Source of the DNA: Flavobacteriaceae bacterium
GTDB taxonomy: Bacteria > Bacteroidota > Bacteroidia > Flavobacteriales > Flavobacteriaceae
Direction of reading: 5' to 3'
DNA length: 35,731 bases
Assembly: GCA_023257625.1 (NCBI GenBank)
Contig: JALRBW010000020.1
Span: 1-35,731 of the forward strand
Of the stretch, positions 1 to 10,715 are shown piece by piece; the first letter of the stretch is position 1; each line of letters begins with the position of its first letter. Both the position numbers and the translations under genes were made by a program. The notes under the pieces are model-generated. The model saw only the letters and a program-made list of their open reading frames with translations. It was not told the origin of the DNA and did not search any database.

Positions 1-46
1 TGGAACACAATTAACAATGAGAACATTCCACAAAGAATAAAAAATA

Positions 47-75
47 AGTCCCGAAAACAGTGGGTTTTCAGGACT
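47..75 (-). terminator. Rho-independent terminator of tRNA-Ser
   Basis: Read on the minus strand, AGTCC-t-GAAAAC, a five-base loop, GTTTTC-g-GGACT forms an 11-bp hairpin with one internal mismatch. It is followed by a T-rich run (complement of 35-46). It lies just downstream of the minus-strand tRNA gene, so it most likely ends that transcript. Confidence 0.75.
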
Positions 76-81
76 ATTCAG

Positions 82-166
82 CGGAGAAAGAGGGATTCGA
101 ACCCCCGGAGGTGTGACCCTCAACAGTTTTCAAGACTGCCGCATTCGACCACTCTGCCATTTCTCC
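82..166 (-). tRNA. tRNA-Ser (anticodon UGA)
   Basis: The reverse complement folds as a class II tRNA. The 7-bp acceptor stem GGAGAAA/TTTCTCC is followed by discriminator G (base 82). The anticodon stem GCAGT/ACTGT encloses the loop CTTGAAA, giving anticodon TGA. A long variable arm (GAGGGTCACACCTC) and the T arm GGGGGTTCGAATCCC follow. The long variable arm together with the anticodon identifies a serine tRNA reading UCA and other UCN codons. No CCA is encoded. Confidence 0.95.
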
Positions 167-265
167 TTTGCGAGTGCAAATATATTCCTTTTTTTATATT
201 GAAAAATAGTATTCTTGCTACTTTTTCAACGTAATAAAAATACTGTTTTGTATTTTTAATGTTCT

Positions 266-1018
266 ATGGAAGATTTATATCAAATGCTACTTCTAATAGG
301 TGTAGGATTTTTAGCAGGTGTAATCAATACACTGGCTGGTGGAGGATCAATTTTTACTTTACCTGTTCTTCTGTTTTTAGGACTTCCACCTGCAATTGCA
401 AATGGAACTAATAGAATACCAATTGTGGTACAATCCCTTAGTGGAGCTTTAGGATATAAAAGTAAAGGTGTTTCTACCTTTCCATTCAATATTTATTTAG
501 GTATAAGTGCGAGTATTGGAGCCTTTTTAGGAGCACAAATTGCGCTAGATATTTCAGGTCTTCTATTTAATCGCATTTTAGCAATTATTATGTTAGTTTT
601 TGGTCTTCTAATTCTAATTCAATCCAAAAAATTTTCGGTAGACTTACCAGAACGACTAACTGGAAAGTATCTTCTTTACGGTATTTTGGGTTTTTTTCTT
701 ATTGGAATTTATGGAGGGTTTATTAATGCAGGTATCGGTATTGTGATTATGATTTTTCTTAACCGGGTAAATCACTTAAGTTTGGTTAAAACAAATGCAA
801 CAAAGGTTGTAGTCGTCTTTATATATTCTACTATTGCCCTTGCTTTATTTACATATTATGATGCTGTTGATTGGAAATTAGGAGGGGGAATGGCAGTAGG
901 AACTAGTTTAGGAGCATGGTTTAGTAGCCGTTGGTCAGTAAAAAAAGGAGACCATGTAATACGATTAGCCATGTTAATTACAATTCTAATTATGGCTTTG
1001 AAGTTGTGGTTTTTTTAA
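266..1018 (+). CDS. TauE/SafE family membrane permease (sulfite exporter-like)
   Basis: This 250-residue, highly hydrophobic protein shows the two-repeat pattern of the TauE/SafE (DUF81) family: an N-terminal glycine-rich stretch GVINTLAGGGSIFTLP (about residues 18-33) and a second-half copy around GIYGGFINAGIGIVIM (about 147-162), with roughly seven or eight membrane segments. Characterised relatives export or import sulfite, sulfoacetate or other small organic anions, but the family is broad and nothing here fixes the substrate. The gene is monocistronic in its direction. Its TAA stop (1016-1018) overlaps the stop of the convergent ribB. Family assignment is secure; substrate unknown. Confidence 0.85.
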   Translation: MEDLYQMLLLIGVGFLAGVINTLAGGGSIFTLPVLLFLGLPPAIANGTNRIPIVVQSLSGALGYKSKGVSTFPFNIYLGISASIGAFLGAQIALDISGLLFNRILAIIMLVFGLLILIQSKKFSVDLPERLTGKYLLYGILGFFLIGIYGGFINAGIGIVIMIFLNRVNHLSLVKTNATKVVVVFIYSTIALALFTYYDAVDWKLGGGMAVGTSLGAWFSSRWSVKKGDHVIRLAMLITILIMALKLWFF

Positions 1019-2151
1019 TAGTGCTGAAACCCAGAAATAGTGATTCCATATCCTGTAAGGCCAATTCTTGGTTCTTGTTTTGAATTACTGATTACCCTAA
1101 GGTTTTTTATGTTTAGGTCATGCAAAATTTGGGCTCCAATACCAAAGTCTTTATGATCCATTTTCATGGGAGGAACTTCATTTACTTCTCCTTTTTCTTG
1201 CATTTGAAGTAATAATTCAATCCGAGCTAAAAGATTTTCCGGCGCCTGTTCTTGATTTATAAATAGCAATGCCCCTTTGCCCACAGTGTTAATTATTCTG
1301 AAAATATCGTCTAAACCCTGATGAACAGATCCGGTCAACATTCCTAAAAGATCATTAGTAATTTTTGTTGAATGAATTCGGGTAAGAACTTCTTCTTCTG
1401 CATTCCAATCTCCTTTGGTTAATGCCAAATGAATATTCCCATTGGTAGTTTGTTCATAAGCACGTAATCGAAACATACCATAACGTGTTTGAATTTCGTG
1501 GTCTACTTTTTTTATTATTAAACTATCATTTTTCATTCGAAAAGATACCAAATCTTCTATAGAAACTATTTTAAGATTAAAACGTTGGGCTACTTCAATC
1601 AGTTGTGGTAGACGTGCCATTGTTCCGTCCTCATTCATTATTTCTACTATCACACCAGCAGGTTTAAATCCAGCTAAACGAGCAAAATCAATAGCTGCTT
1701 CAGTATGTCCGGTGCGACGAAGTACCCCTCCTACTTTTGCAATCAATGGGAAAATGTGCCCAGGTCGAGATAGTTGATGCGGTTGTGTTTTGGGGTCAAC
1801 CAATGCCGCAACCGTTTTTGAACGATCAATGGCAGAAATTCCTGTGGTTACTCCATTACCCTTTAAATCAACAGAAACGGTAAAAGCAGTTTCCATAGGA
1901 TCGGTATTGCTAGATACCATTTTATTAAGTTGTAATTCTTGGCAACGCTTTTCAGTTAGTGGAACACAAATCAAACCTCTACCGTGAGTGGCCATAAAAT
2001 TGATCATCTCAGGCGAAATTTTTTCAGCAGCTGCGATAAAATCTCCTTCATTTTCTCTATTTGCATCATCAACCACAATAATAACCTCTCCTTTTTTAAT
2101 GGCTTCAATAGCAGAAGAAATTGAATCTAATTGTATTTTTTTTGAATCCAT
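1015..2151 (-). CDS. ribB: 3,4-dihydroxy-2-butanone-4-phosphate synthase with degenerate GTP cyclohydrolase II-like domain
   Basis: Residues 1-205 are a complete DHBP synthase, which turns ribulose 5-phosphate into the four-carbon unit of riboflavin. The acidic metal and substrate loop DDANRENEGD (28-37), THGRGLICVPL (55-65) and RTGHTEAAIDFARLAG (146-161) are intact. Residues 210-378 align with GTP cyclohydrolase II but lack the catalytic signature: HSECLTGD...RCDCG is replaced by HSTKITNDLLGMLTGSVHQG from residue 260, so the three zinc-binding cysteines are gone, and the QEGRGIGL loop reads QEQAPENL (300-307). Only DHBP synthase activity is expected; a separate RibA must supply the GTP step. 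It is last in the ftsK-lolA-lpt-ribB cluster, one base after the permease stop. Confidence 0.93.
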   Translation of the reverse strand: MDSKKIQLDSISSAIEAIKKGEVIIVVDDANRENEGDFIAAAEKISPEMINFMATHGRGLICVPLTEKRCQELQLNKMVSSNTDPMETAFTVSVDLKGNGVTTGISAIDRSKTVAALVDPKTQPHQLSRPGHIFPLIAKVGGVLRRTGHTEAAIDFARLAGFKPAGVIVEIMNEDGTMARLPQLIEVAQRFNLKIVSIEDLVSFRMKNDSLIIKKVDHEIQTRYGMFRLRAYEQTTNGNIHLALTKGDWNAEEEVLTRIHSTKITNDLLGMLTGSVHQGLDDIFRIINTVGKGALLFINQEQAPENLLARIELLLQMQEKGEVNEVPPMKMDHKDFGIGAQILHDLNIKNLRVISNSKQEPRIGLTGYGITISGFQHY

Positions 2152-2152
2152 A

Positions 2153-3601
2153 CTATGGTTTCTTTTTGAGAAATTTAAAACTTTTTAATCGCTTCTGTAA
2201 CGGATAAATTAAATTTGAAAGGCTTACAAACCCTTTATCTGAAGAAGCTCTTCTTGTTAATATAATAGAAAAAGGCATAAGAATAAGTGTTGCTAACCAT
2301 GTAGCTAGGAAAGGGGAAATACTATTATCTTCTGCGGCATTTTTACTAAAAAGGCCTATGTAATGGTAGGTTAAAAAGATTAGGACAGACAGAACTAAAG
2401 GCAATCCTATACCCCCTTTCCTTATGATCGCTCCAAGTGATGCACCTATTAAAAAGAGTAATAACGATACAAAAAGTAGCGTGTATTTTTCATGCAACGT
2501 AATTTTATGTAAGTTGATTAACTTTTGAAATGCAAAAAATTGGGTTCTTTTAGCATTTAAATTTCGCATTGCATCTTTTACAGAAGATGAACTTTCTTCT
2601 AAAATACGGTGTTTTTTCCACTGTTCTTCTGTGTCAATAAAATCATAAATTGTAGATGGAAGTTCACTTCCCTCTATTAAAGGTTGGTCTTCTTTAGCCA
2701 TTTTAGTTAGTGTACTTCTACGGCCAAAGTTTTCACTAAATACATTTTGTTCTTCATTGAAAGAAAGTTGTAGGGTATCTATACTCACTTCCAATTGATC
2801 AATTTTTTGCATTTTGTAGGTTGTTAAGTAATTTTCCTCTTCTAAATTGATATTGTTGAATTGTGATAAATCAATATTCATTTCATATTCCTCAAATGCA
2901 ACTTTTGCATGCGGAATACGCTCTCTTTCACTTAGTTTTTCAGGTTTAATTTCTTCGTACCGATTTCCATTGTACAAAACCAATTTAAGATTGGGATCGG
3001 TGGGTTCATTTTTCATTTCCCCACGCTCAGCTTTAATAACAATGTTATTTTCTTCATCAGGGGTGTATTCATGAATAATAACATCTTCTAAAAAACGATC
3101 ATTTTCTCCGTATTTACGTTTTACTTTAATATTTATTTTTCCAATTTCATTGAATACGCCTTCCCGTATGGCTAATGTGGGTTCTAGCTTAGCCAAATTT
3201 TGACGAAGGTTGAATGATTTCATTTCCCCATAGGGAATAACATGGTTTGAAAAATAAAAGGTACCAATACCTAAAAAAATATGAAAAATAGTTAACGACA
3301 TTAGGGCACGTTGTAGTGAAATGCCTGTAGATTTCATTGCGGCAAATTCATAATTTTCAGAAAGCGTTCCATAAGTCATTAAAGAGGATAATAAAACAGA
3401 TAATGGCAGTACAAGAGGGATTAATTTTGGAGAATAATACAACAAGAATTTTCCGATTATAATCATATCCAATCCTTTACCTGCTAAATCATCAATGTAC
3501 AACCAAAAGGTTTGAATGATAAAAACGAACATGCATATTGTAAATACGCTTAACAGTCGTAATAAATAACTAGAAATGATATAGCGATCTATTATCTTCA
3601 A
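2153..3601 (-). CDS. LptF/LptG (YjgP/YjgQ) family permease
   Basis: This 482-residue inner-membrane protein has three membrane segments near the N-terminus (about residues 10-35, 50-75 and 98-120), a long polar periplasmic part, and three more near the C-terminus (about 375-450). That is the layout of LptF/LptG, which with the ATPase LptB pulls lipopolysaccharide from the inner membrane towards the outer-membrane translocon. It opens with MKIIDRYIISSYL, typical of the family. The periplasmic region is larger than in E. coli LptG (about 360 residues in total). It could be the LptF or the LptG partner; the second permease is not in this window. It starts two bases after the lolA-like stop, so translation is probably coupled. 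Confidence 0.88.
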   Translation of the reverse strand: MKIIDRYIISSYLLRLLSVFTICMFVFIIQTFWLYIDDLAGKGLDMIIIGKFLLYYSPKLIPLVLPLSVLLSSLMTYGTLSENYEFAAMKSTGISLQRALMSLTIFHIFLGIGTFYFSNHVIPYGEMKSFNLRQNLAKLEPTLAIREGVFNEIGKINIKVKRKYGENDRFLEDVIIHEYTPDEENNIVIKAERGEMKNEPTDPNLKLVLYNGNRYEEIKPEKLSERERIPHAKVAFEEYEMNIDLSQFNNINLEEENYLTTYKMQKIDQLEVSIDTLQLSFNEEQNVFSENFGRRSTLTKMAKEDQPLIEGSELPSTIYDFIDTEEQWKKHRILEESSSSVKDAMRNLNAKRTQFFAFQKLINLHKITLHEKYTLLFVSLLLFLIGASLGAIIRKGGIGLPLVLSVLIFLTYHYIGLFSKNAAEDNSISPFLATWLATLILMPFSIILTRRASSDKGFVSLSNLIYPLQKRLKSFKFLKKKP

Positions 3602-3603
3602 GC

Positions 3604-4293
3604 CTATTGATTTATATAATAATCTGGATATTTATTGGGGTCAAACGTAAAAAAGCGAGGAGGTAACTCTACATTGGTTTTGATTTTTGAAAGAGTAAGA
3701 GTGGTTCGCGTATCATTCGTTCCAATTTCAATCAAACGATAGATTAATTTTTGTTGTAAATCAATACCTAAAAGAAGGTATTTAATGTCTTTGTTTTCCT
3801 CTATTGGTGTCAATTTAATAAATTGAATAGGTCTACCCAGTACATTTTGTTTGATGTCCCATTGGAAAGTATACCCCTCTTTATAAAATACCAATAATTT
3901 TTGTGGGTTAATTCCAAAATCCTCACCGTCTTCTTTAGTTGTTATGGTAATTTCTTCGTTTTCGGGTACAATTGTGTAGATTTTGGTTCCATCAAAAAGT
4001 TGCGTTGTTTGTTGGAAATTTAGTTTATAGCGTTCTCCAGCTAATGTTACATTTCCTTTGGTTTCTTGACGAATGTTTTCCTGTCTGTTTTCAAGTAAAT
4101 AACTAAAATCAAACTGTATATTATCAAAGGAAGCTATTTTAGATGAAACTTCTTCAAGTAACGCCTTTGATTCTTCAGTTCGTTGCGCTATTCCCTTTCC
4201 ATAGGAAAAAAATATGAGCGCAAAAAAGGGGAATAGTTTTATTTTCAATTCGTAATTTTTAAATATAAATGAATTAAGTGTCATTTTGTTCAT
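3604..4293 (-). CDS. LolA-like outer membrane lipoprotein carrier protein
   Basis: This 229-residue protein begins with a basic stretch and the hydrophobic segment LFPFFALIFFSYGKGIAQ (about residues 20-37), a probable signal peptide. The mature part follows LolA: helix 'ALLEEVSSKIASFDNIQFDFSYLL', then strands with KGNVTLAGERYKLNF, TKIYTIVPENEEITI and PPRFFTFDPNKYPD. LolA ferries lipoproteins across the periplasm to the outer membrane. The first ATG (4291-4293) overlaps the ftsK end by 20 bases; the ATG at 4282-4284 is an equally possible start. Placement between ftsK and an Lpt permease supports an envelope role. Confidence 0.85.
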   Translation of the reverse strand: MNKMTLNSFIFKNYELKIKLFPFFALIFFSYGKGIAQRTEESKALLEEVSSKIASFDNIQFDFSYLLENRQENIRQETKGNVTLAGERYKLNFQQTTQLFDGTKIYTIVPENEEITITTKEDGEDFGINPQKLLVFYKEGYTFQWDIKQNVLGRPIQFIKLTPIEENKDIKYLLLGIDLQQKLIYRLIEIGTNDTRTTLTLSKIKTNVELPPRFFTFDPNKYPDYYINQ

Positions 4294-6580
4294 TTAATAA
4301 ACGGTCCAAACTTGCTAGATCAGAAATTAAGACTTGTCGGGCCTTACTTCCTTCAAAGGGACCGACAACTCCAGCGGCTTCCATTTGATCAATTATTCTG
4401 CCTGCACGATTATAACCTAATTTTAACTTTCGTTGTAATAAAGAAGCAGAACCTTGTTGAGCGGTAACAATTACTTCTGCGGCTTCTCTAAATAAATCAT
4501 CACGTTCACTTGGGTCTATGTCAAGCGAACTACTTCCTTCTTCACCAACATATTCAGGTAAAAGATGTGCATCGATATAGCCGCGTTGGGAACCAATAAA
4601 ACTTGCAACACGCTCAACTTCAGGGGTATCTACAAAAGCACATTGTATACGTGTTAATTCATTTCCTTGAGTATATAACATATCCCCACGACCAATTAAT
4701 TGATCTGCACCTCCGCTATCTAAAATAGTTCGTGAATCAATTTTTGAAGTAACTCGAAACGCGATTCGAGCAGGGAAATTAGCCTTAATAATTCCAGTAA
4801 TTACATTTACTGAAGGACGTTGGGTTGCAATAATTAAATGGATTCCAATGGCACGTGCTAATTGTGCTAATCGAGCAATTGGTGTTTCTACCTCTTTACC
4901 AGCTGTCATAATTAAATCGGCAAACTCATCAATTACCAAAATAATGTAGGGTAAATAGGTATGGCCTTCATTGGGATTTAGTTTTCGCTCTTTAAACTTT
5001 TTATTGTATTCCTTTAGATTTCTACACATAGCATTTTTGAGTAACTCATAGCGATTGTCCATTTCAATGCAAAGTGAATTTAAGGTATTTATAACCTTGG
5101 TGTTGTCTGTAATGATTGCTTCTTCAGTATCGGGGAGTTTAGCAAGGTAGTGCCGTTCAATTTTATTATAAATATTGAGTTCTACCTTTTTTGGATCAAC
5201 CAAAACAAATTTTACTTCAGCAGGATGTTTTTTGTATAAAAGAGATGTTAGAACTGCATTGAGTCCGACAGATTTTCCTTGACCAGTGGCCCCAGCCATT
5301 AACAAATGGGGCATTTTAGTCAGGTCAACAACAAAGGTTTCATTACTAATCGTTTTTCCTAGGGCTATAGGTAATTCCATTTCTGCATTTTGGAAGCGCG
5401 ATGCACTTAATACGGAACGCATAGAAACTACAGTAGGTTTTTGATTTGGAACTTCAATCCCTATCGTTCCTTTTCCGGGAATTGGTGCAATAATACGAAT
5501 ACCAAGTGCAGAAAGGGACAAGGCAATATCATCCTCCAAATTTTTAATTTTAGAAATACGAACACCTGCATCAGGAACAATCTCATAAAGAGTTACTGTT
5601 GGTCCTATTGTAGCTTTAATATTAGCAATACCTATATTATAATTGTTTAATGTTTCTACAATTTTCTTTTTGTTAACCTCAAGCTCTTCTTGGTTAATGG
5701 TTATACCGCCTTCTCCGTAGTCTTTTAATAAATCAATTCGAGGCATTTTAAATTGACTAAGCTCAAGGGTGGGGTCAAAAAAGCCATGCTTTTCAACTAT
5801 TTTTTTTGCCTTGTCTTCTCCTACAGTTTCTTCTTCTAAGGCCTCAATTTCCATTTTAATCTCTGATTCTGATGAGGTTTCAATTTCTTTTATTTCTTCA
5901 CTATCAGGTTTAAGCTCAAATGCAGTAGGTTTTTCCTCTACTGGTTCAGGTATAGAGGAGGTATCATTTGTTAAATCAAGCTCACTTTCTAACGTTTGTT
6001 CGGCCTCCTCTTTAGTTTTAAAAAAACGATGCATTGCAAACCTCATATTTTCAGGAGTCCATCCAAATTCAATCACGATAAAACATAAAAAAAGAAAAAC
6101 TAAAATGCAGAATAATCCTATTTTACCAATAAAAGCAACTAGAAATGAATGCATTTCAAAACCAATTACCCCACTTAAATTAGGATAATTGTTTAAAAAA
6201 CCAAACGCCAAACAACCCCATAAGGCTTGGGCTAAACCCCAAGACCATTTTGATAATAAATTTGATGTTGTACCCTTAAAAAAAAGGGAAACTCCTGTTC
6301 TACCCAAAAGATAAGGAAATATAAAAGCAGAGATTCCAATACCCTGATATATAAAAAGATGACTAACATAGGCACCAATTTTGTTTAAAATATTTTGAAC
6401 AGTAACTTGAGTATCTGAAAAAGCGCTTAAAGCACTAAAGTCTTCTTTCCAATACAACAAATAAGAGAGAAAAGAGAGAGTAAATAATACAGCAAATAGT
6501 ATTAAAGCCCCTCCAAGTAATACTTGTTGCTGGCGCACCTTTTTCGGATCTTTGGGTGTAGATGGCTTTTTTTTGCCCAT
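4274..6580 (-). CDS. ftsK: DNA translocase FtsK/SpoIIIE family
   Basis: This 768-residue protein has an N-terminal membrane domain with about four segments between residues 20 and 170 and an acidic linker (about 190-260). The motor follows: Walker A GATGQGKS near residue 430 and Walker B ILVIDEFADLI near 548. A C-terminal winged-helix gamma domain (about 700-768, with QRKLKLGYNRAGRIIDQME) recognises polar DNA sequences in better-studied relatives. FtsK pumps chromosome ends through the closing septum and activates dimer resolution. It is first of a four-gene minus-strand cluster. The chosen ATG gives the lysine-rich start MGKKKPSTPKDPKK seen in flavobacterial homologues. Confidence 0.96.
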   Translation of the reverse strand: MGKKKPSTPKDPKKVRQQQVLLGGALILFAVLFTLSFLSYLLYWKEDFSALSAFSDTQVTVQNILNKIGAYVSHLFIYQGIGISAFIFPYLLGRTGVSLFFKGTTSNLLSKWSWGLAQALWGCLAFGFLNNYPNLSGVIGFEMHSFLVAFIGKIGLFCILVFLFLCFIVIEFGWTPENMRFAMHRFFKTKEEAEQTLESELDLTNDTSSIPEPVEEKPTAFELKPDSEEIKEIETSSESEIKMEIEALEEETVGEDKAKKIVEKHGFFDPTLELSQFKMPRIDLLKDYGEGGITINQEELEVNKKKIVETLNNYNIGIANIKATIGPTVTLYEIVPDAGVRISKIKNLEDDIALSLSALGIRIIAPIPGKGTIGIEVPNQKPTVVSMRSVLSASRFQNAEMELPIALGKTISNETFVVDLTKMPHLLMAGATGQGKSVGLNAVLTSLLYKKHPAEVKFVLVDPKKVELNIYNKIERHYLAKLPDTEEAIITDNTKVINTLNSLCIEMDNRYELLKNAMCRNLKEYNKKFKERKLNPNEGHTYLPYIILVIDEFADLIMTAGKEVETPIARLAQLARAIGIHLIIATQRPSVNVITGIIKANFPARIAFRVTSKIDSRTILDSGGADQLIGRGDMLYTQGNELTRIQCAFVDTPEVERVASFIGSQRGYIDAHLLPEYVGEEGSSSLDIDPSERDDLFREAAEVIVTAQQGSASLLQRKLKLGYNRAGRIIDQMEAAGVVGPFEGSKARQVLISDLASLDRLLNEQNDT

Positions 6581-6599
6581 TCATTCTAGAAATAGAAAA

Positions 6600-6607
6600 C
6601 AAAAATA
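6600..6607 (-). promoter_or_regulatory. Candidate Bacteroidetes -7 promoter element upstream of ftsK
   Basis: On the minus strand the sequence TATTTTTG matches the Bacteroidetes -7 consensus TAnnTTTG and lies 20 bases upstream of the ftsK start. No TTG sits at the usual distance of about 19 bases further upstream, so this is a half-match only. Confidence 0.35.
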
Positions 6608-6803
6608 AGCATTCATAAGCAATATCCATCGGTTAGAAGAAGAACTATCTAAACTTATTGAGATTCCTTTAAAAGCTCATAACGATAAGATGTTCAACCT
6701 CATTTATTTCTTAAATAATCAAGTTTGATAATGCTATTTAGAAATATTATGTATTCTACGGTAAAACTTAGATTTAGAAAATTACTTTTATAGAAAATTT
6801 TAG

Positions 6804-9011
<2,208 letters not shown>

Positions 9012-9031
9012 ATCAAATTCAATTTTGTTTT

Positions 9032-9064
9032 AAAAGCACTTCAATAATTTTGGAGTGCTTTTTT
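9032..9064. terminator. Bidirectional terminator between katG and nhaC
   Basis: AAAAGCACT (9032-9040) pairs with AGTGCTTTT (9054-9062) around a 13-base loop. T-rich sequence follows on the plus strand, and the matching A-run gives a T tract on the minus strand, so it can end both convergent transcripts. The nhaC stop codon (9063-9065) lies in the T tract. Confidence 0.8.
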
Positions 9065-10499
9065 ATGAGTCAGAACGAAGGCTTTTAACTTTAATATGAA
9101 GTGCCGCATAGAAAAGTGTCATAATTGGGCTTAGCCAATTAAAAATGGCATAGATAAAGTATTCACCCACACCAACGCCAAGAACTCCAGACTGGTAGGC
9201 TCCACAAGTATTCCATGGAATCAAAACAGAGGTAACCGTTCCTGAATCTTCTAAGGTTCGACTTAAATTTTCAGGAGCTAAGTTTCGATCTTTAAATGCT
9301 TTTGCAAACATTTTTCCTGGTATAACAATCGATAAATATTGATCAGAAGCTGTAAGATTTATAGCTAAACATGATGCAACAGTAGAAGAGAAAAGTTGAA
9401 AAGATGTTTTTGCCCAATGGAGTAAAGCTTGACTTATTGCACTCAAAGCACCAATGGCATCCATAATCCCACCAAAAACCATGGCACAAATAATGAGCCA
9501 AATGGTACCAAGCATACCCTCCATTCCGCCAGAACTAAAGAGATCGTTGAGCAAAGGGGTTGAGGTAGAAATTTGGGTTGATACGGTAATCGCATCAATT
9601 ACCGTGCGGTATGCAGCTGAAACCGATAAGGTTTTTGCTCCAGAAAGTTCTAAAAGTATGGGTTGTTGAAAAAGAAGGGCAAAGCTACCTCCAAGAAGTG
9701 TACCAACTAGTAATGCAATTAATGGAGGACTTTTTTTAATAATCATCAATATAACTATGGCTGGAACTATAAACAGGCCTATGTGTATTGTAAACTTTTG
9801 TTGTATTGCTAAAAGTAAGGTTTCTGTTTCGGCTACACCCGAAATATCTTGTGTAAACCCAATAATTAAAAAAACTAAAAGGGTAATCAAAATACTGGGA
9901 ATAGTTGTTAATGTCATGTAGCGAATATGAGTAAATAATTCGCCTCCTGCCATTGCTGGGGCTAAATTAGTGGTGTCTGATAAGGGGGAAAGTTTATCAC
10001 CAAAATAAGCCCCTGAAATTACCGCTCCTGCTGACATACCCATTGGAATGCCTAAAACTTTTCCAATACCAATCAAGGCAATCCCTACAGTAGCCGAGGT
10101 AGTCCAACTACTCCCAGTAGCTAATGAAATAATTGCACAAATTATAATACATGCAGGTAAAAAGAAGGTGGGATGGAGAATTTGTAAACCGTAAAATATC
10201 ATAGCGGGAATAATTCCACTAACTAACCAAGTACCCGCTAAAGCACCTACAAAAAGAAGAATTAATAAAGCTCCTGTAACAGATTGTAAATTTTCTGCAA
10301 CTTTTTCAATCATGGTGTCATACGAAATATGTTGTCGAAAACCAATAATTGCAGCAACAGAAGCTCCAAGTAATAAGATAAATTGATTCGATCCATTAAG
10401 GGCATCATCACCATAAACCGTAACATTTATTGATAATAAAGCCACTAATACAAAAATAGGTAGGATTGCTAAACGGAGTGAAAGAGGTTTTTGTTTCAA
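9063..10499 (-). CDS. nhaC: NhaC family Na+/H+ antiporter
   Basis: A 478-residue protein with about eleven or twelve membrane segments. Family-like stretches include ATGSSWTTSATVGIALIGIG (about residues 127-146), GAVISGAYFGDKLSPLSDTTNLAPA (about 158-182), where the charged and polar residues are typical of the ion path, and the C-terminal LIPWNTCGAYQSGVLGV. NhaC antiporters expel sodium in exchange for protons and are common in marine Bacteroidetes; some relatives are malate/lactate or tyrosine antiporters. Monocistronic, divergent from lpdA across a 216-base gap. Confidence 0.9.
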   Translation of the reverse strand: MKQKPLSLRLAILPIFVLVALLSINVTVYGDDALNGSNQFILLLGASVAAIIGFRQHISYDTMIEKVAENLQSVTGALLILLFVGALAGTWLVSGIIPAMIFYGLQILHPTFFLPACIIICAIISLATGSSWTTSATVGIALIGIGKVLGIPMGMSAGAVISGAYFGDKLSPLSDTTNLAPAMAGGELFTHIRYMTLTTIPSILITLLVFLIIGFTQDISGVAETETLLLAIQQKFTIHIGLFIVPAIVILMIIKKSPPLIALLVGTLLGGSFALLFQQPILLELSGAKTLSVSAAYRTVIDAITVSTQISTSTPLLNDLFSSGGMEGMLGTIWLIICAMVFGGIMDAIGALSAISQALLHWAKTSFQLFSSTVASCLAINLTASDQYLSIVIPGKMFAKAFKDRNLAPENLSRTLEDSGTVTSVLIPWNTCGAYQSGVLGVGVGEYFIYAIFNWLSPIMTLFYAALHIKVKSLRSDS

Positions 10500-10687
10500 A
10501 AAGTTATAATTTCTGTGAATACAATTTTAAGGAATATTATTGACTTTCTTAATCTTGTTATCACTCTAGCTCAATAATCAGTTGTATTTTATTTGTTTGT
10601 AAAAGTTAAAATAGACTTTAAATTCAAAAAGTATAAAAAAGTCACAAATTACCTTTAATAGCATTAGGGAGACCTAAGAAATATTGG

Positions 10688-10695
10688 TAATTTTG
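10688..10695 (+). promoter_or_regulatory. Candidate -7 promoter element upstream of lpdA
   Basis: TAATTTTG fits TAnnTTTG and lies 20 bases before the lpdA ATG. A well-spaced -33 TTG is not evident. The rest of the 10500-10715 gap is AT-rich and shows no other recognisable feature. Confidence 0.4.
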
Positions 10696-10715
10696 AGCAA
10701 TAAAATAATTAACAT

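Noticed and set aside
5769-6188. 139-codon plus-strand ORF opposite ftsK
   Set aside because: Serine-rich antisense shadow of the acidic ftsK linker.
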